Shown: positions 21,016-33,639 of the stretch, one piece after another
How positions within the stretch are numbered: the stretch's first letter is position 1
Layout: each line of letters starts with the position of its first letter
NCBI RefSeq assembly: GCF_023159225.1
Contig: NC_063166.1
Location: 49,221,149 to 49,285,148, forward strand
From: Perognathus longimembris pacificus
Lineage: Eukaryota; Chordata; Mammalia; Rodentia; Heteromyidae
DNA: 64,000 nucleotides
Direction: 5' to 3'
Position numbers and translations under genes: made by a program
Notes under the pieces: model-generated
The model's input: the letters and a program-made list of their open reading frames with translations, nothing else
What the model was told of the DNA's origin: nothing
The model's database searches: none

Positions 21016-22579
21016 TAATGCTAAGCTAGGTTTATGTTTTGAGATCCAATGATCTTATTATGATTGAGATATTCAAACTTCCCCGTGGATGGTAGAATTC
21101 TCTGTGGAATTTCAGACTCATCTGGTTGGGGTGTGGACTATACACAGAAGTGCTGGGTACTGTGCAAGTGAATGGAAAAGGATCATCACTCCTTTCTAGG
21201 ATTCCAACCAACAAGGAAGCTGGTCCCATACACAGAGCCTCAGCTCCAGCCCAGTCCGACCCTGAGCCCCATGTTACAGTTAGCAAGTTCTCCAGGGATT
21301 ACTCCTGTTGGAGTCTGGGTATGCTGGTCTCCACGGACATCACAGAAGCAGAAGTCTGGTTCATTCTCCATCCTGTGTGGCCAGGGCAAAGAGCTCAGTG
21401 CTCTGCCCTTCAGGGGATGTGAGAGCTTCCTCCTCCCTGTTTACTAATAGAAAGCAATAAGACACTGTCTGTGCCCTTAAACCCTGCAGGGCTTCTTGTT
21501 TACTGTTTATTTTGTGCTTAGCAGTGAAGTTCTAGCATGGAAGGAACCTGCACCTTGTGTTATCACTTCAGTCAAAGCTAGGAACAAAGAAGTTCAGGCC
21601 CTCTGAGGTTCTCTCAATTTGTCATCATTCCTCACATTCATAGTGGGGGTCACTTGCTTGTTGAGCACAGATGGCTGTACTCCACCCAAGCCTCTGATTC
21701 AGAGTCCGGGTGGGGCTCAGAATTCACATTTTCAACAACTTCCCAGGGGATATCAGTGCTGCTGGTTTGCAACCCACTTTGAAGCATTTCCTTGTGTGCT
21801 TTCAGCTGGTGTGGACCCTGGAAGTCATGGCTTCTTGGGAGAAGGGGCTATTGGTGGTGAGACGGCTCCAGTCCTGGCCTCAGCAGTTGCTTCCTCTGCT
21901 TCTAGAAATCTAGAAGGGATTCATAAATTTCCACTGGATCCTCAGCAACATCCCAGCTGACTTTTTAACGTGTGAAATTGGGCTGACTACACTACTGACC
22001 TTGTGGAAATGCTGTTTACAACCTGACCAAGGGCTGGGTAGACCTAATAACTAGCCACAAGGGGGTGGGGCCTAGCCTCAAGGGGTGGGGCCTGTGCTAT
22101 AGAGAAAAAAGTCAACTCAGCAGGTGGAGGACTTGACCCCAGCACAAGGACTTTGGGTATGTTAGCTCTTTGGGAGTCCAGGGTCCTATAGGAGCCAGAT
22201 GGGCCCCAGAATTCTCCATCAGGTATCATGTGACCTCCCCTCCACCTGGGATGTGTATGCTGCCATAAAGAAGAGCCACAGTGAGTAGGATCATCTGGAC
22301 AAAGAGCTTTGGTTTTCCCTCAGTATTTTACACTGTCCTGGTTTTACAGACTCAAGGTCTGCTCACAACCTCCCTACTTCAGGGAAGTCTTGGAGTTCGA
22401 TGTTCACATAGGCATTCGTGACCACATTCTTATCCTCCTTTCTAATTGTGAAGCCGTATTGTAGTTTTAGTGTTTGTATTTTGCAACCAAGTCATCAGTT
22501 AATGACAGAGCCATGTAACATATGCCATGGTTGTTTTTCACCCTCAACATGCCTTTTTAAATTTTTTTTCCTGGAGCTC
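21016..22579. other. Anonymous DNA with paired G-rich boxes
   Basis: No gene recognised. Two copies of ggggtggggcct lie at 22062-22073 and 22082-22093. Otherwise ordinary composition. Confidence 0.5.

Positions 22580-22580
<1 letters not shown>

Positions 22581-22628
<48 letters not shown>
22581..22628. repeat. (TG)n microsatellite
   Basis: About 23 uninterrupted TG units. Confidence 0.97.
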
Positions 22629-22629
<1 letters not shown>

Positions 22630-22931
22630 ATAGTTTTCAAAATAATTCAATGATTTATTCTCAGGCTTTCCTCCAGTTACTTAAGATATTCATTCCATAT
22701 GATTTTAATTTTCCTTTTCTTGAAGAAGTCTGTCTTGAAGGCCTTGACCATTCCACTGTAGACCAAGGACCAGATCTACTACATTGCTACCATCCTGGTA
22801 CCTTTAGAAATTTCCTCCAGATTTTCCCCTCTATTTTCTTGTGTTGGATTCTCTGTCTCTTGGATTCGGTCACCACAGTATTTCATTTATTCTTTTTGAT
22901 ATTCTGTTTTTTGTTTTTGTTGGGGTTTTTT

Positions 22932-23140
22932 TGCAAATACCAGGGCTTGAACTCAGGATCTTTAGTTCTCACTTGGCTTTCTTGCTCATGGTTGATAATC
23001 TACCATTTGACCCATGCCTCCACAGCCTTTTGATGGTTAACTGAAAATGGAATCTCTTGTATTTTTCTGCCTATATTGGTTTTGAACCATAGTCTTTCAC
23101 GTGTCAGCTTCCTGAATAGCTAGGATTACAGGTTTGATAA
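22932..23140 (-). mobile_element. SINE family B
   Basis: Diverged antisense copy: 'cagggcttgaactcaggat', 'gatggttaactgaaaatgg', 'cctgaatagctaggattac'. Confidence 0.8.
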
Positions 23141-23277
23141 TCACATGCTTGACATTGATTCATTATTTCAGTTTAATAAAGCATAACTTTCAGTGTAATA
23201 AAGAGCAACCCCAGCTTCTTGAGGAAGAGAGAGGAAGGGAAATAAATCCATATAGTTTGATCTTACTTGTTTGATTG

Positions 23278-23576
23278 GTTCTGTAATATGAATGCTTATC
23301 CTCCCATAATTTATATGATGAATCCAGTTCCCTAGTAAAACAGTATTAGTAGTTAGGGACTTTGAGAGGGCTCTGTCCTCATGAATGAGACTTGTACCCT
23401 TCTAAAAGAGGCCTGGGGAGCATATTCTTCTCCCACATGAGGGCATGAAGTAGAAAGGGAGCAGTCAGTAGACACTCATTTACTGGCCCACACTCTACAA
23501 CTGTGACATAACTTTCTATTGTTCATCAATTTCTCAGACCAAGATAATTTATTATAGCAGCCCAAATGGAACAATA
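23278..23576 (+). mobile_element. MaLR (MST-like) solo LTR
   Basis: 'cataatttatatgatgaat', 'ctcatgaatgagacttgta' and the 3' end 'ataatttattatagcagcc' fit a plus-strand MST-type LTR, moderately diverged. Confidence 0.7.
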
Positions 23577-25412
23577 TATCTAGGTCTAGAATTCTAGGTT
23601 GGAAATCATTTATTTTTGGGAGTGAGAAGATTCTGATTCATGTCTTGTAGCTCCCAGTGTGACTGTGGAGAAATCTGATGCCCACTCGTGGTCTTTGGCA
23701 TAAGCATTCATGGTTTCCCTGTAGAATGTAAACTCCTCTAGTTGGTTTAGATCTAGTTCATTCAATGTGCTGGACTCTGGGAGGGATCCTTCACCCTGGA
23801 AATTCTATCCTGTAGCTGTGTCTTAGCCAAATTAACAGACATATTCCATTAGGGTGTAAATTATACTGCAGCTGGCTATTCCCCAATTGGCAGGTGCCTT
23901 TCCCTTCCCAGCTGAGAAAGCTAGGACCTAGAGGAAGTTGAGTCACTTCCTGGTGCAAATCACAAAAGTCCTGTGCATGCACTGACTCTTCAACACATCT
24001 AAATGAATGATGGCTCAACCAGGAGGTTTAAAAGCTTGGATTTCATTGAACCTGAAGTGTAAGGCTTAAAGAGAAATGCCTGCCTCATTGTGAGGTCCAG
24101 AGAGAATAACCCTCAAATGCACTATTCAGGATTCCATTCTGGGCTCAGCCGGGTGAGTTACCTCTTTCTAGGTTTGTGGAGCTCAGAGTGAGCAGAAGGT
24201 TTTTAGAAAAGGAGGTGAATGGCAAAGGAGCCTACCAATTTTATGTTTTGCATTGACCATACATCAGGCAATGAACTTTTTCAGCAACAGAATTTGCTTT
24301 AATTCAGGCTGTCAACTTGATAATAGGATGCTTTGGGACATATGGCACTGATCTTTACAAGTCTGCATTTCTGCTCTGCACTGTGATGTCAAGTGGATAT
24401 GATAATCACCCTACAACAATTAGTGAGAAGAGACTGGAAACATTTTAGGGAGCTTTCCTGGGACAGTGCCAATCAGCTAGTTCTTGTTTCATGTTTCCAG
24501 TGCTCTCTTCTTGGCAACACTACCCCTGGGTCCTCAGCTGCAAATATATTTACATATGCTAATAGCAGAGAAAACATTATGACATTCTGCACTGAGCATA
24601 AAGGCATAGCCCTTTTCCTGGGCAGGGAGGCTGCAACCCCTTCCGTACAAACCAGACAGAATGAAAACTCTTCCTTAATTAACACAAGACCCTAATAGGG
24701 ACCCTGAATCTACCTGCGCAACTGCTCTATGTGTGATGTTTTTCACTGTAGGTTGGGAGTGGAAATTCAGGGTGTCTGCTAAGCAGTTCTAGAAACTATG
24801 AAGCCCAGTGTGATTTTTCTTTCACCTGCAAGTAGCAACTTTGGGCATCCTTCAGGAAGCTATGGTTGGAATAGTCTACATAGGCTGTAGTTCGAAGTCT
24901 CTGAGTGGGTTTTCAACTCACTCAATGTGCCTGAGAGGAGTGACCTGCACTTCCCTAGATTGGCACTGGGCCACTTGCCTGGAGTTGGGGTGAGAAAGGG
25001 CGTCTCCTGGGGCCAGAGTGGAAATGAGCTTCTTCCCTGTGGGTCAGCATGGTGCCTACGGCCGCAGTGCAGCTCCTGCCAGAAGGGAGGGTGAGGCCTG
25101 GAGGAAGCTGAAGGGATGCATCTGCCTCTTCCTAACCTTTGGGCTATTTCATGGTGACTGAGGTGTCAGTTTCTGTGTCTATTGTGCTTATGTTCTCAGG
25201 GTCAGTAATGCCATCCAGGGTCTTATCAATGATGAGTGACACTATACAACCTGTCTCTACTGGAAAAGGTGAGCTATTGGAAAGAGAGGGTGGAGAGTCT
25301 GGAATAAGCCTCATGGGGCTGAACTATTGAATTCATTTTCCTGAGCCATCTTGTTATTAATGGCAAATATAGAATAATACACATGGAATGTGTGAACCTG
25401 AGCTTTTGTCCT
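23577..25412. other. Anonymous DNA, possible MIR at 23870-23990
   Basis: 'gagaaagctaggacctaga' followed by 'gaagttgagtcacttcctg' resembles an antisense MIR core. The rest, including GC-moderate DNA near 25000-25120, is unrecognised. Confidence 0.45.
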
Positions 25413-25414
25413 TG

Positions 25415-25415
<1 letters not shown>

Positions 25416-25466
<51 letters not shown>
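25416..25466. repeat. (TG)n microsatellite
   Basis: About 25 TG units, at the tail side of an antisense SINE. Confidence 0.97.
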
Positions 25467-25468
<2 letters not shown>

Positions 25469-25690
25469 CAGTACTGGCTGTTGAATTCATGGTGCTGTCC
25501 CTAAGCTGTTTTTGCTCAAGGCTAGCATTTCTACCACTTGAGCCACAGCTCTACTTCTGGCTTTATGGTGGTTAATTGAAAGTCAGAGTCTCACAGATTT
25601 TCCTGCCTAGGCTGGCTTCAAACCATGATCCTCAATCTCAGTCTCCTGAATAGCTTGGATTACAGGCAATGGCCACCAGCTTCTGGAACA
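25467..25690 (-). mobile_element. SINE family B
   Basis: Antisense: 'tgctcaaggctagcatttc', 'ggtggttaattgaaagtca', 'ctcctgaatagcttggatt'. The TG tract probably replaced part of its A-tail. Confidence 0.85.
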
Positions 25691-25764
25691 CCTGGGCACT
25701 TTTATTTCCAATCCTTGTCTGACAGTCCTAGTTGTGCACTAAAATCAGATTCACCATATGTTGC

Positions 25765-25925
25765 ATATGTAAAAGGATCATCATTTCCTAGGCATTACAA
25801 ATAAGGTCCTCTAGTTTAAGGTGAGGAAAATGAAGTGTAGAAAGACTAAGTAAGTGAGATGTTGTTAAATTGTTACTAAGTAGAATGGCTTAGATTAAAA
25901 CCTAGGATCTTCCCCAAGAAACTTC
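25765..25925 (-). mobile_element. MIR remnant
   Basis: Antisense MIR-like order: 'ggtgaggaaaatgaagtgt', 'gaaagactaagtaagtgag', 'taaaacctaggatcttccc'. Confidence 0.6.
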
Positions 25926-26294
25926 ATGGCTGTCATTTTGTACTGGGGCATATTGATCTCCTCTTGCTAGGAGCAACCTGCTTATACATCAAATGCAAAT
26001 TCCACATTGAATTGGATGAATAACATCCCCTTAAATTCATGTATATGCAGAGCCTCATAAAAGTAAAAATAATGCCACATTTTCACAGTTGCTGCAAATG
26101 TATTCACTACATGAAGACCAAGACATACCAGAATAGGACAACCCCTTAATACAAGAAGGCCAGTGTCTTCACAAGAGGAGAAGAAACACAAAAACACACA
26201 TACACATAGAAGAACAGCCTGAAGGTAAAGACACAGACAGAATGATGCTACCACAAGCCAAGAAATGTTGAGAACCATCATGAGCTGGAAGAAG

Positions 26295-26400
26295 AATGGG
26301 CATAAGGACTCATATCTGTAGTCCTAGCTACTCAGGAGACTGAGAATGGAAGGGATTATGACTTGAGACCAGCATATGCGACAATAACAAAAAAAAATCA
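26295..26400 (+). mobile_element. B1-like SINE head
   Basis: 'tgtagtcctagctactcag', 'gagactgagaatggaaggg', ending in an A-tract. No tail module, so possibly a B1 monomer. Confidence 0.7.
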
Positions 26401-27060
26401 TAAGCCCTCCTTTGTAGTCAATGGTTGATGCGGCCCTAATATACTAAGTATTGTCCTGGGGCATTGGGAACTCAGTGAAACACACCAGTTAGAAATCCTT
26501 GTTCCTGTATCAGTTATACTGGTTTCCTTTAGAGTTGATGCTTGATGGGAAGTGGTGATTTAGAGCTGGTAACCGATAGGAAGGTGTGAAGCTGTTTTCA
26601 ACATGCTTGCTAGAATTTGTCATACTCCTTAGTGCATAGTCCCTTCTCTTGTAATAATTGTCATTATTTGAAGATTGGGACTTTTTTTATACCAGTTTCC
26701 ATAGAGGCTAAGATTTGGTGGTCAGTGGGTTAGAGACAATGTTTTTCCCATATCAAATGTGATATGCTTCATTGAACACTTTTAATACGAAAATGAAGGC
26801 AGATGATGACAGCAAGACTCATTGATTCTGATAGAAGGAAGACAGATCCCAACCAGTTCCTGAAACTGGAAGCTTGACAGTGACAGGACCAGGTGCTTTA
26901 GGCCAAGTGAGAAATTCAGCAAAGATCATAATTGAGAGGTTGATGACAGGTGTTTAGGCACAGGTGTCTTCCCAGAGCCCAGTTTATGACAGAATTGAGA
27001 CTCACAGAGTTGATCAGATATTGTCAGCTACAAGGAGAAGTTCAACTTAAGAGCCTTCAG
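26401..27060. other. Anonymous DNA
   Basis: No recognised gene or repeat. Confidence 0.5.
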
Positions 27061-27064
27061 GTCC

Positions 27065-27305
27065 TTGATTAGAGCATCCTGCCTTACTTAGTATGAAGGC
27101 TGAGATCTGAGAATTACAGTTTTAAGCCAGTCTGGGCAAGAAAGCCCATGAAACTCTTTTCTACAATTAACCATCAAAAAGTTAGAGTGGAGGTGTGGCT
27201 TAAGTGGTAGAATACCAGTCTTGATTGAAAATGATAATGGACAGTATACAGGTCTTTAGTTCAAGCCCCAATATTGGTACCAAAAAGAAAGAAAGAAAGA
27301 AAAAG
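27065..27305 (+). mobile_element. SINE family B
   Basis: 'gaaggctgagatctgagaa', linker 'acaattaaccatcaaaaag', tail 'ggtgtggcttaagtggtag', ending in (AAAG)n. Confidence 0.85.
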
Positions 27306-28380
27306 GAGTAGCAGTTATGCTAACTGGGTGGTGAAGGGTCTATTTTCGGTAAAGGACAAGATGAAAGCACATGTTGATTCTTCTGCATGGCCAAGCTGAA
27401 TGGTAAGATCTACAGTCATATGCAAAATACATGGTCCTGAACTTTAACCTGACAAATATCCTTTTAAGGACCTATCATAAGAAATAACAAATGATCCAGG
27501 ACATTGTATAATATGTTGTAGACTAGGTACACTTGTGGTTTTCTACTCCACATGGGTGATGAGAAGTTGGAATGATATACAATCCAGTATGATGCAGACA
27601 GGCATGGGCCCTTACCCCTTAGTGTGTGTAAACTAAAACAGGCCCAGAATTTAGAGGGATTTCTAAGAAGGAAGCAGAACAGACCAGATGGATGAAGAAG
27701 GAAGAACAGAGGAACCCAAAGCCTTGAATGCCTTGGAGAAAATGCCTCAGAGGACAGACTTTCCATTCAGGAAGCCTGAGAACAGGAAACAGGTGGAAGA
27801 CCCCAAATAGCCCCAGGAAGCTTTCCTGGGGAAGTAGAATCTGGAAACCTTTCCTGTTCACCTGTTCTGCTAAGAAGGAGAAGCCAAGGAGGTGGATCTG
27901 AGGTTCAGGGGCAGCAGGTACAGCAGCCAGGTGGGCAGAGCAACCGGTTAACCTTTAGCAGTTTCCTTTCCTCAGCCTCACCTCTTTTTTTCAGCCTCAC
28001 CTCTTATCATGATCCCTGAGGTAGGCTTAGGCAAGCATATAAGGCAGATGGAAAAGTTTTCCAGGACATATATCAGCCCCAAGAAAGACATACAAATGGA
28101 AATACACTTGAGGAGACAGGGTGAACAGAATGTAACTTTAGCTTCCACACAAGTAATACAACCAATACCCAGCATATATAGGTGCTACTTTCTGCATATA
28201 GCATCTTTGCAAAGGAGTACAGAATGGTAGTATATTGATAATGAAATATTTGGATTCACTGATGATACTTGGGTAGACCTTGGGGGAAAAACAAAGTAGA
28301 TCCCTCTTTGATATCTTTAATATCATTATTATTTCCAGAAGTTATTTTTGAGCAGGAAATAGACATAAAATCAAAACTGT
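27306..28380. other. Anonymous DNA
   Basis: No recognised gene or repeat. Purine-rich at 27640-27860. Confidence 0.5.
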
Positions 28381-28382
28381 AC

Positions 28383-28615
28383 TAGGTACTGGTAGCTCAC
28401 ACCTGTAACTCTAGCTACTCAGGAGACTGAGAGCTGATGATCATGGTTGGAAGCTGGCCAGGGCAGGAAAATCCATAAAACTTTTATGCCCAATTAACTA
28501 TGAAAAAGCTAGAAGTGCTCAAGTGGGAGGGAGAGCACCAACCAAGAGGAAAGCTAAGGGACAAAACCCAAGCTCGAAGATCACACATACACACACACAC
28601 ACCCAAAACTACAAT
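28383..28615 (+). mobile_element. SINE family B
   Basis: 'gtagctcacacctgtaact', 'caggagactgagagctgat', linker 'caattaactatgaaaaagc', decayed tail, then ACACAC. Confidence 0.8.
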
Positions 28616-28792
28616 TGTAACACACAAAACTTTGATGTAAATAAGGCAAAAATTAATAAGGAAAAGATGAAAGAAAGGCTTAGATCCCCAAAATAACTTT
28701 GGCATGCTCTCTGTGATAAAAAGATAATAAATAAACTTAGAGGACATAAAATTAGAAGAAATATATATGTAAAGCTTTAAAACCTGATACTG

Positions 28793-28863
28793 TATGTATG
28801 TATGTATGTATGAATGCATCTATCTATCTCTATCTGTCTATCAATCTATCTATCTATCTACTT
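28793..28863. repeat. (TATG)n then (TATC)n microsatellite
   Basis: TATG units change to TATC/TGTC units with one break near 28811. Confidence 0.9.
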
Positions 28864-28949
28864 ACTACCTACCTTCTAAATCCCTTAGAAAGACTCACAG
28901 TAGAGGGACAGAGATACGAGCAGGTTATTCATGGTAGAGGAAACTAACA

Positions 28950-29290
28950 AGCCAATGTAAACATCACCAGTGTCAGGAAAACCCAAAGTAAAACAAGCAT
29001 GAGATAAGACATATCACCTATGAGCTGAGCAAATGTGAAATGTGTAATGATTTCAGAGGTTATCAGGCATGGGAAAACAGCTGTTGCAGTTTTTGGAGGA
29101 CAAACTAGTACAGCTATTTTGAGAGCAATTTGGCATATTTATTAAAATAAAGAACACACATTTTCTTTGGCTCAGCAGTTCCATGTTTGTGTGTGCACAT
29201 GTGTGCAGGAAATGTGTGAGGATTGCAGGGATGCAGTCTTGTTTAGGGGAGTAAGAAATTATAACCAGTAGGTAGTACATGTGTGTTGGG
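28950..29290 (+). mobile_element. Old L1 (L1M-like) ORF2 3' fragment
   Basis: 'gagagcaatttggcatatt', 'tattaaaataaagaacaca', 'ggctcagcagttccatgtt' and 'gtgcacatgtgtgcaggaa' follow the order seen in old L1M ORF2/3' regions. The insertion precedes most SINEs here. Confidence 0.6.
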
Positions 29291-30035
29291 TCATGTTCTC
29301 TCATGGTTTGAGTCTTTTGCAATGTATCCAGAAAACAGAATCTGTGCAAGTGAGAAGAACAGATTTGCAGGATGAACTCATGTTTTATTAAAGGAAGTTG
29401 CATATCTGGTAAACATTTTTCATGGTGTGAATGGATTCGTGGTGGAGTGGGCTAGATCATAGGTACTTTCAACTTGTGTTGATTTGGCTTCTCTTGATTC
29501 TTTTTTTTTATTTTTACATTTTATGTAAAAGTTTATATTGTGTGGAGAAAATTTTATTCCTAAGCATTCTAAATTCTATTATAAGTGACACCATCACCCA
29601 GGAATGGCTCTAGCAAATGCAGAGGGTGGCAGAGCACTTGAGCCTTGATGTGAGTGGTTTGGGGCATGCGTAGACCACAAGGGAAGGAAAAGGTGGGCAC
29701 AAAAGGAGGCCAAGCAGGGATCCTGTGGGATATCTGGACCCAGCACCTCTGCCTAGAGGATCCCCTATGGCTCCAGAAGTCAGACTGTCTCCCTTGCTCC
29801 TGTACCATAGAGACTGGGGTCCAGGTAGGCTGTAGGCCTGTGTGTAATATGGACCTCCCTTTAGATTCTGCCAGTGCCCATTGACACAGACTTTCCAAGT
29901 GGCTCTGAGGTTCTTGGAAATACAGCAAAGCCAAAGTACATAATTCTTAATTGCAATACTGGGATTTGAACTCAGAGTTTCACTCTTGCTAGGATGGATC
30001 ATTTATGTCATGCTCCCAGCTCTGATTTTGCTATA
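29291..30035. other. Anonymous DNA
   Basis: Overlapping open frames on both strands at 29569-30002 show no recognised domain. A weak ID-like antisense patch lies at 29950-30020. Confidence 0.45.
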
Positions 30036-30370
30036 TTATTATTGTTATTGTTGTTATTATTTGAGATAGGGACGTGCTTCCCATCCAGATGTGCACCTGA
30101 GTCATAATCCACCTACTTTAGACTTCTTTTGGTTGCTTTGATCATAGACCCAAGACATCACACCTAGTTTTATTTCCATGGAGATGATCTCCATGGAATT
30201 TCAGTCATCCCCATTTCAGCCTCCCATGCAGTTTGACACAACAGATGCATGCTACCGTGCTCAGCTCTAGGTTGAGAAGTCTTGGGAATGTTTTGCCCAG
30301 GCTAGCTTGAACCACCATCCTCCTGATCTCAGCCTCCCAAAGTAGCTTAGTGTGAGCCATTGATACTGGC
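30036..30370 (-). mobile_element. Two B1-like units in tandem, antisense
   Basis: 'ttgagatagggacgtgctt' opens one unit and 'tgatctcagcctcccaaag' closes the second. Both are diverged. It could be one element interrupted internally. Confidence 0.5.
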
Positions 30371-30885
30371 AGTTTTTAAAATTATTGTTTTTTTATATCT
30401 TTAGATAATTGTACAATGGGATTTCAATTCATTTTTGATAAGGTATTTCTGAAGTTTATGAGGATCCAGACAACACCCATATTGAGAGAGGAAACAGAAA
30501 ACACACATATGACCTCTCACCTGCTGCCTGGGGCAGGTTTGGTGACTTCAGTGCCCTCTCCTCTCATCTCAAGGCAATGACCTCATGCCCTCTAGCTGTA
30601 GAGTTGTGCCTGGAGCTTTGTGACTCTTCATAGGAAAATCACTCACTAGAAAGACCCTCAGGCAAAGGAGATCTAAGCCCTTGTGTGAAAAACCACCCAG
30701 AGGTCCTCAGAGCTGTGGGAAGGAGGAAATGTCCCCTAATATGAATAGAATATTGCTAGAGTCTAGTTAGAGCTTTATGAGGAAACTCAGCCACTCACAG
30801 GGAACTCAAGGTCAAAGTCCAGAGTTGGGGTCCCAGATCTAGCTGCCAAATGAGTAGTCCCAGTTACCTATGGATAAGAACCAGT
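30371..30885. other. Anonymous DNA
   Basis: No recognised gene or repeat. Confidence 0.5.
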
Positions 30886-30887
30886 AA

Positions 30888-31140
30888 GCCAGGTGATAGC
30901 GGCTCATGTCTGTAATTCTATCTATTTAGATGGCTAAGATCTGGAGAATTGCAGTTCCGTACTTGCAAGGGCAGAATTCCTGTCTGTGAAACTTCATCTC
31001 CAAAATAAATAGTAAGAAACCAGGCTTGGAGGTGTGGCTCAAGTGGTAGAGTAACAGCTAAACAAGCAAGCCCAGTGAATGTGAGGCGCTGAGTTCAAAT
31101 CTGGTAACCACACATACCAAAACCAAACCAAAACAAAAGC
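30888..31140 (+). mobile_element. SINE family B
   Basis: Head 'gccaggtgatagcggctca', tail 'ggaggtgtggctcaagtgg' and 'ctgagttcaaatctggtaa', ending in an ACC/AAAC-rich tail. Confidence 0.85.
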
Positions 31141-31313
31141 CACTTATGAGTAGCTGTGGCTGGCTGGTGGAGACTAAAGATGGGAGCTATCTCCCACTAT
31201 GATTTCATAAGCCAGCTAAAGCTGGAGAAACCTCGGAACCCCTGATCCCAGCCATCACTACAGCATTTACATTCCATTTGGGGTCTTTCACTAAATTATA
31301 AAAAGCTTTTGAG

Positions 31314-31530
31314 GCTGGGAATGTGGCTCAGTGGCAGAGTGCCTGCCTAGCATGCATGAAGCCTTGAGTTTGATTCCTCAGTACCACATAAACAGAATAA
31401 GCCAGAAGTAGCCCTGTACCTCAAGTGGTAGAGTGCTAGCCTTGAGCAAAAGAAGCTCAGGGACAATGCCCAGGCCCTGAGTTCAAGTCCCAGGATCCAC
31501 ACCAAAAAAACAACAACAACAACAACCAGC
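31314..31530 (+). mobile_element. SINE family A, older subfamily
   Basis: 'ggctgggaatgtggctcag', head ending 'cagtaccacataaacagaa', tail with 'gagttcaagtcccagga', then an (AAC)n tail. Only weak flanking repeats (agctttt). Confidence 0.92.
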
Positions 31531-31724
31531 TTTTACACCCTTTCCTCTGCAGCTTTTAGTAGATAGTCTGTGTTAGAAATTTTAGTGCTAGGACAATACA
31601 TCTACTTTTCAAAATCATATTAAAATCTTTTTCATTCAAATGTATTATTATTACCAGTGGTTCATATTTATGGGGCTTAGTGTAGTATGCCTAATCTTAC
31701 AAAAAATATATAATGGTCAAATCC

Positions 31725-31812
31725 TGGCTGAGCATGGGTAGTTTGGTGGCAGGAGGTTTGTGAAGGGTATCCTGGGTTTGATCTCTAGCATCACCAAACA
31801 CCCCACAAAAAC
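31725..31812 (+). mobile_element. ID-like tRNA SINE monomer, decayed
   Basis: 'ggtagtttggtggcaggag' and 'cctgggtttgatctctagc' mirror the ID A- and B-box regions. No second monomer. Confidence 0.5.
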
Positions 31813-31944
31813 CCAAGAATAGTCAAATCAGAAAAATTAGCATTTCTAGCTCTGTAAACATTGATCTTTTTTTTTGTATTAAAACTTTTGAATTCCTTTT
31901 TATTACTTCTTTCTTTGTGTCACCCCTTTTGCCCCCCTAGGGGT

Positions 31945-31945
31945 G

Positions 31946-31976
<31 letters not shown>

Positions 31977-31991
31977 TGTGTGTGTGTGTGC
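31945..31991. repeat. (TG)n microsatellite
   Basis: TG units with a single TATG interruption, ending CGCACGTGCG. Confidence 0.95.
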
Positions 31992-32002
31992 GCACGTGCG
32001 CT

Positions 32003-32140
32003 CACTGATACTGGGACTTTGGTGCTTGAACTCAGTTTCTCAGATTTGTTTGTCCAGGCTGACTTTGAATAGTCTTCCTCAAATCCAGCCTCCTGAGTAG
32101 CTAGGGCTATAGATGTGAGCCTTAGGTATCTAGCTTACCT
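32003..32140 (-). mobile_element. SINE family B, internally deleted
   Basis: Antisense tail start 'ggtgcttgaactcagtttc' joins almost directly to the B1-like head 'ccagcctcctgagtagcta'. The linker and most of the tail are missing. Confidence 0.65.
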
Positions 32141-32159
32141 CTCTAATTCTTTACAAAAT

Positions 32160-32275
32160 GCATATATGGGCATGGCAGTGCTCACCTGTAGTCCTGGCTA
32201 CTTAGGAAACTGAGGCAGGAGGATTGCTGGAACCCAAGAGTTCAAGCCTAGCTTTTTAAAAAAGTGTGCAAACAA
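32160..32275 (+). mobile_element. B1-type SINE
   Basis: 'gtagtcctggctacttagg', 'aactgaggcaggaggattg', ending 'agtgtgcaaa'. Standard B1-like head with the GCAGGAGGAT core. Confidence 0.75.
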
Positions 32276-32462
32276 TAGGACAATACATTGAAGTCAACTC
32301 TAGTTACTTTCCATGCTGTGGAACATATTCATCTCACAACATATCCACTTTTGTTTCTAGGATCAAAATACCTTAAAAAACAACCACATTTTAAGAGTCT
32401 GAGCAGGAATAGGAATTGGAACTCTTTGTAATAAAAACTGTATGGAGAAAACTTGATTCCTG

Positions 32463-32668
32463 GGGCTGGAAATATGGCCTAGTGGCAAGAGTGCTTGCCT
32501 CCTGTACAGGAAGCCCTAGGTTCGATTCTTTAGCACCACATATCTAGAAAAAGCCAGAAGTGGCGCTATGGCTCAAGCGGCAGAGTGCTAGCCTTGAGCA
32601 AAAGGAAGCCAGGGACAGTGCTCAGGCCCTGAGTTCAAGGCCCAGGACTGGCCAAAGGGAAAAAAAAA
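32463..32668 (+). mobile_element. SINE family A, intermediate subfamily
   Basis: Head B-box GGTTCGATTCT. The tail reads 'gagttcaaggcccagga', sharing traits of older (TTCAAG) and younger (GGCCC) copies. A-tail 'aaagggaaaaaaaaa'. Confidence 0.93.
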
Positions 32669-33638
32669 TTATTCCTAAGCATTAGTGAAACTTAGGAAAA
32701 AATGCTTTGGCTAAACGAAAAATGTGCATGGGTCTTGGAAAATAGAACCAAGTGTGCTAAATGTCACTGAGGCACTCCAGGCCACTTCCAGGCCACCACC
32801 AAGCCGCCGCAGGTCCCCCGGAGAGAGGCCAGGAGAGAGGCCGCAGACTCAGCAGCACACACTGTTGGGGTGGAGCAGAGGCCACTTCCCTGCTCCTTCC
32901 CCAAAGGTGGAGCCCAAACATTCCAAACCAGATTTAAGGTCTTGACCCTCAGATTCATTTTTCAGACAACCAAAGCTACCTAAAAGTGGAGAGCCTGGAA
33001 AGAGAGGAAGGAAAGAGGAGACAAGGAGTTGAAGAAAGGCTATGAGTTGAGTGCACCCGTGGTAAAAAGCCCATCTTGCCCTTAAAACGTTGGTCCCAGC
33101 CTGGAACAGAGCAGTTTGCACTTCACTTGCACTTGGTGCTCAATCTCTGTGCCCCCTCTCCCCCAATACTTTCCCTCAGTGGTCATTTTGTTACACAAAG
33201 GGACTCAGCACACTCCTCTGACAGCAGCCTGTGCTGGGCCCATACCTTCATGCATTGAGTTGTCTTTCACATCACATTTCTATCCTCTGGTTCTTAGGAT
33301 CTGGAGAATGCTATTTAGAACTCTGTCTTCTGGCCTATAGAATGGGGCTAGGGCACCATTGCTGAGGGTGGAAACCTTGGCAAGAAGAGATGCCATGTGT
33401 CTGCCATAGAGATCTTGGTTAATCTTTATGCTGATTACTTCCGAATCTCTCGTGTGTGTTGCACTAATTTCAGTGGCTTTCATTTGTTTCTTTCAAAAAC
33501 TATTTGAAATTCAGTAGCAATGTTTGGATTCCTTCAGTACAGGACAGTTCCTGACTAGTTAGTAGGTCTTACTTTATGCCATGGGCTGCCTGTGCTGTGA
33601 TCCTCTTACTTGTGTTAGCTGTGTCACTGCCAATGACA
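32669..33638. other. Anonymous DNA with a short GC-rich patch
   Basis: 32780-32860 is GC-rich with a tandem 'gagagaggcc' pair. A 73-codon plus-strand frame (32724-32945) has no recognised domain. No repeat recognised. Confidence 0.5.
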
Positions 33639-33639
33639 A

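Noticed and set aside
22527..23033. 168-codon open frame with a hydrophobic region
   Set aside because: It runs through a (TG)n microsatellite (Val-Cys repeats) and a family B SINE.
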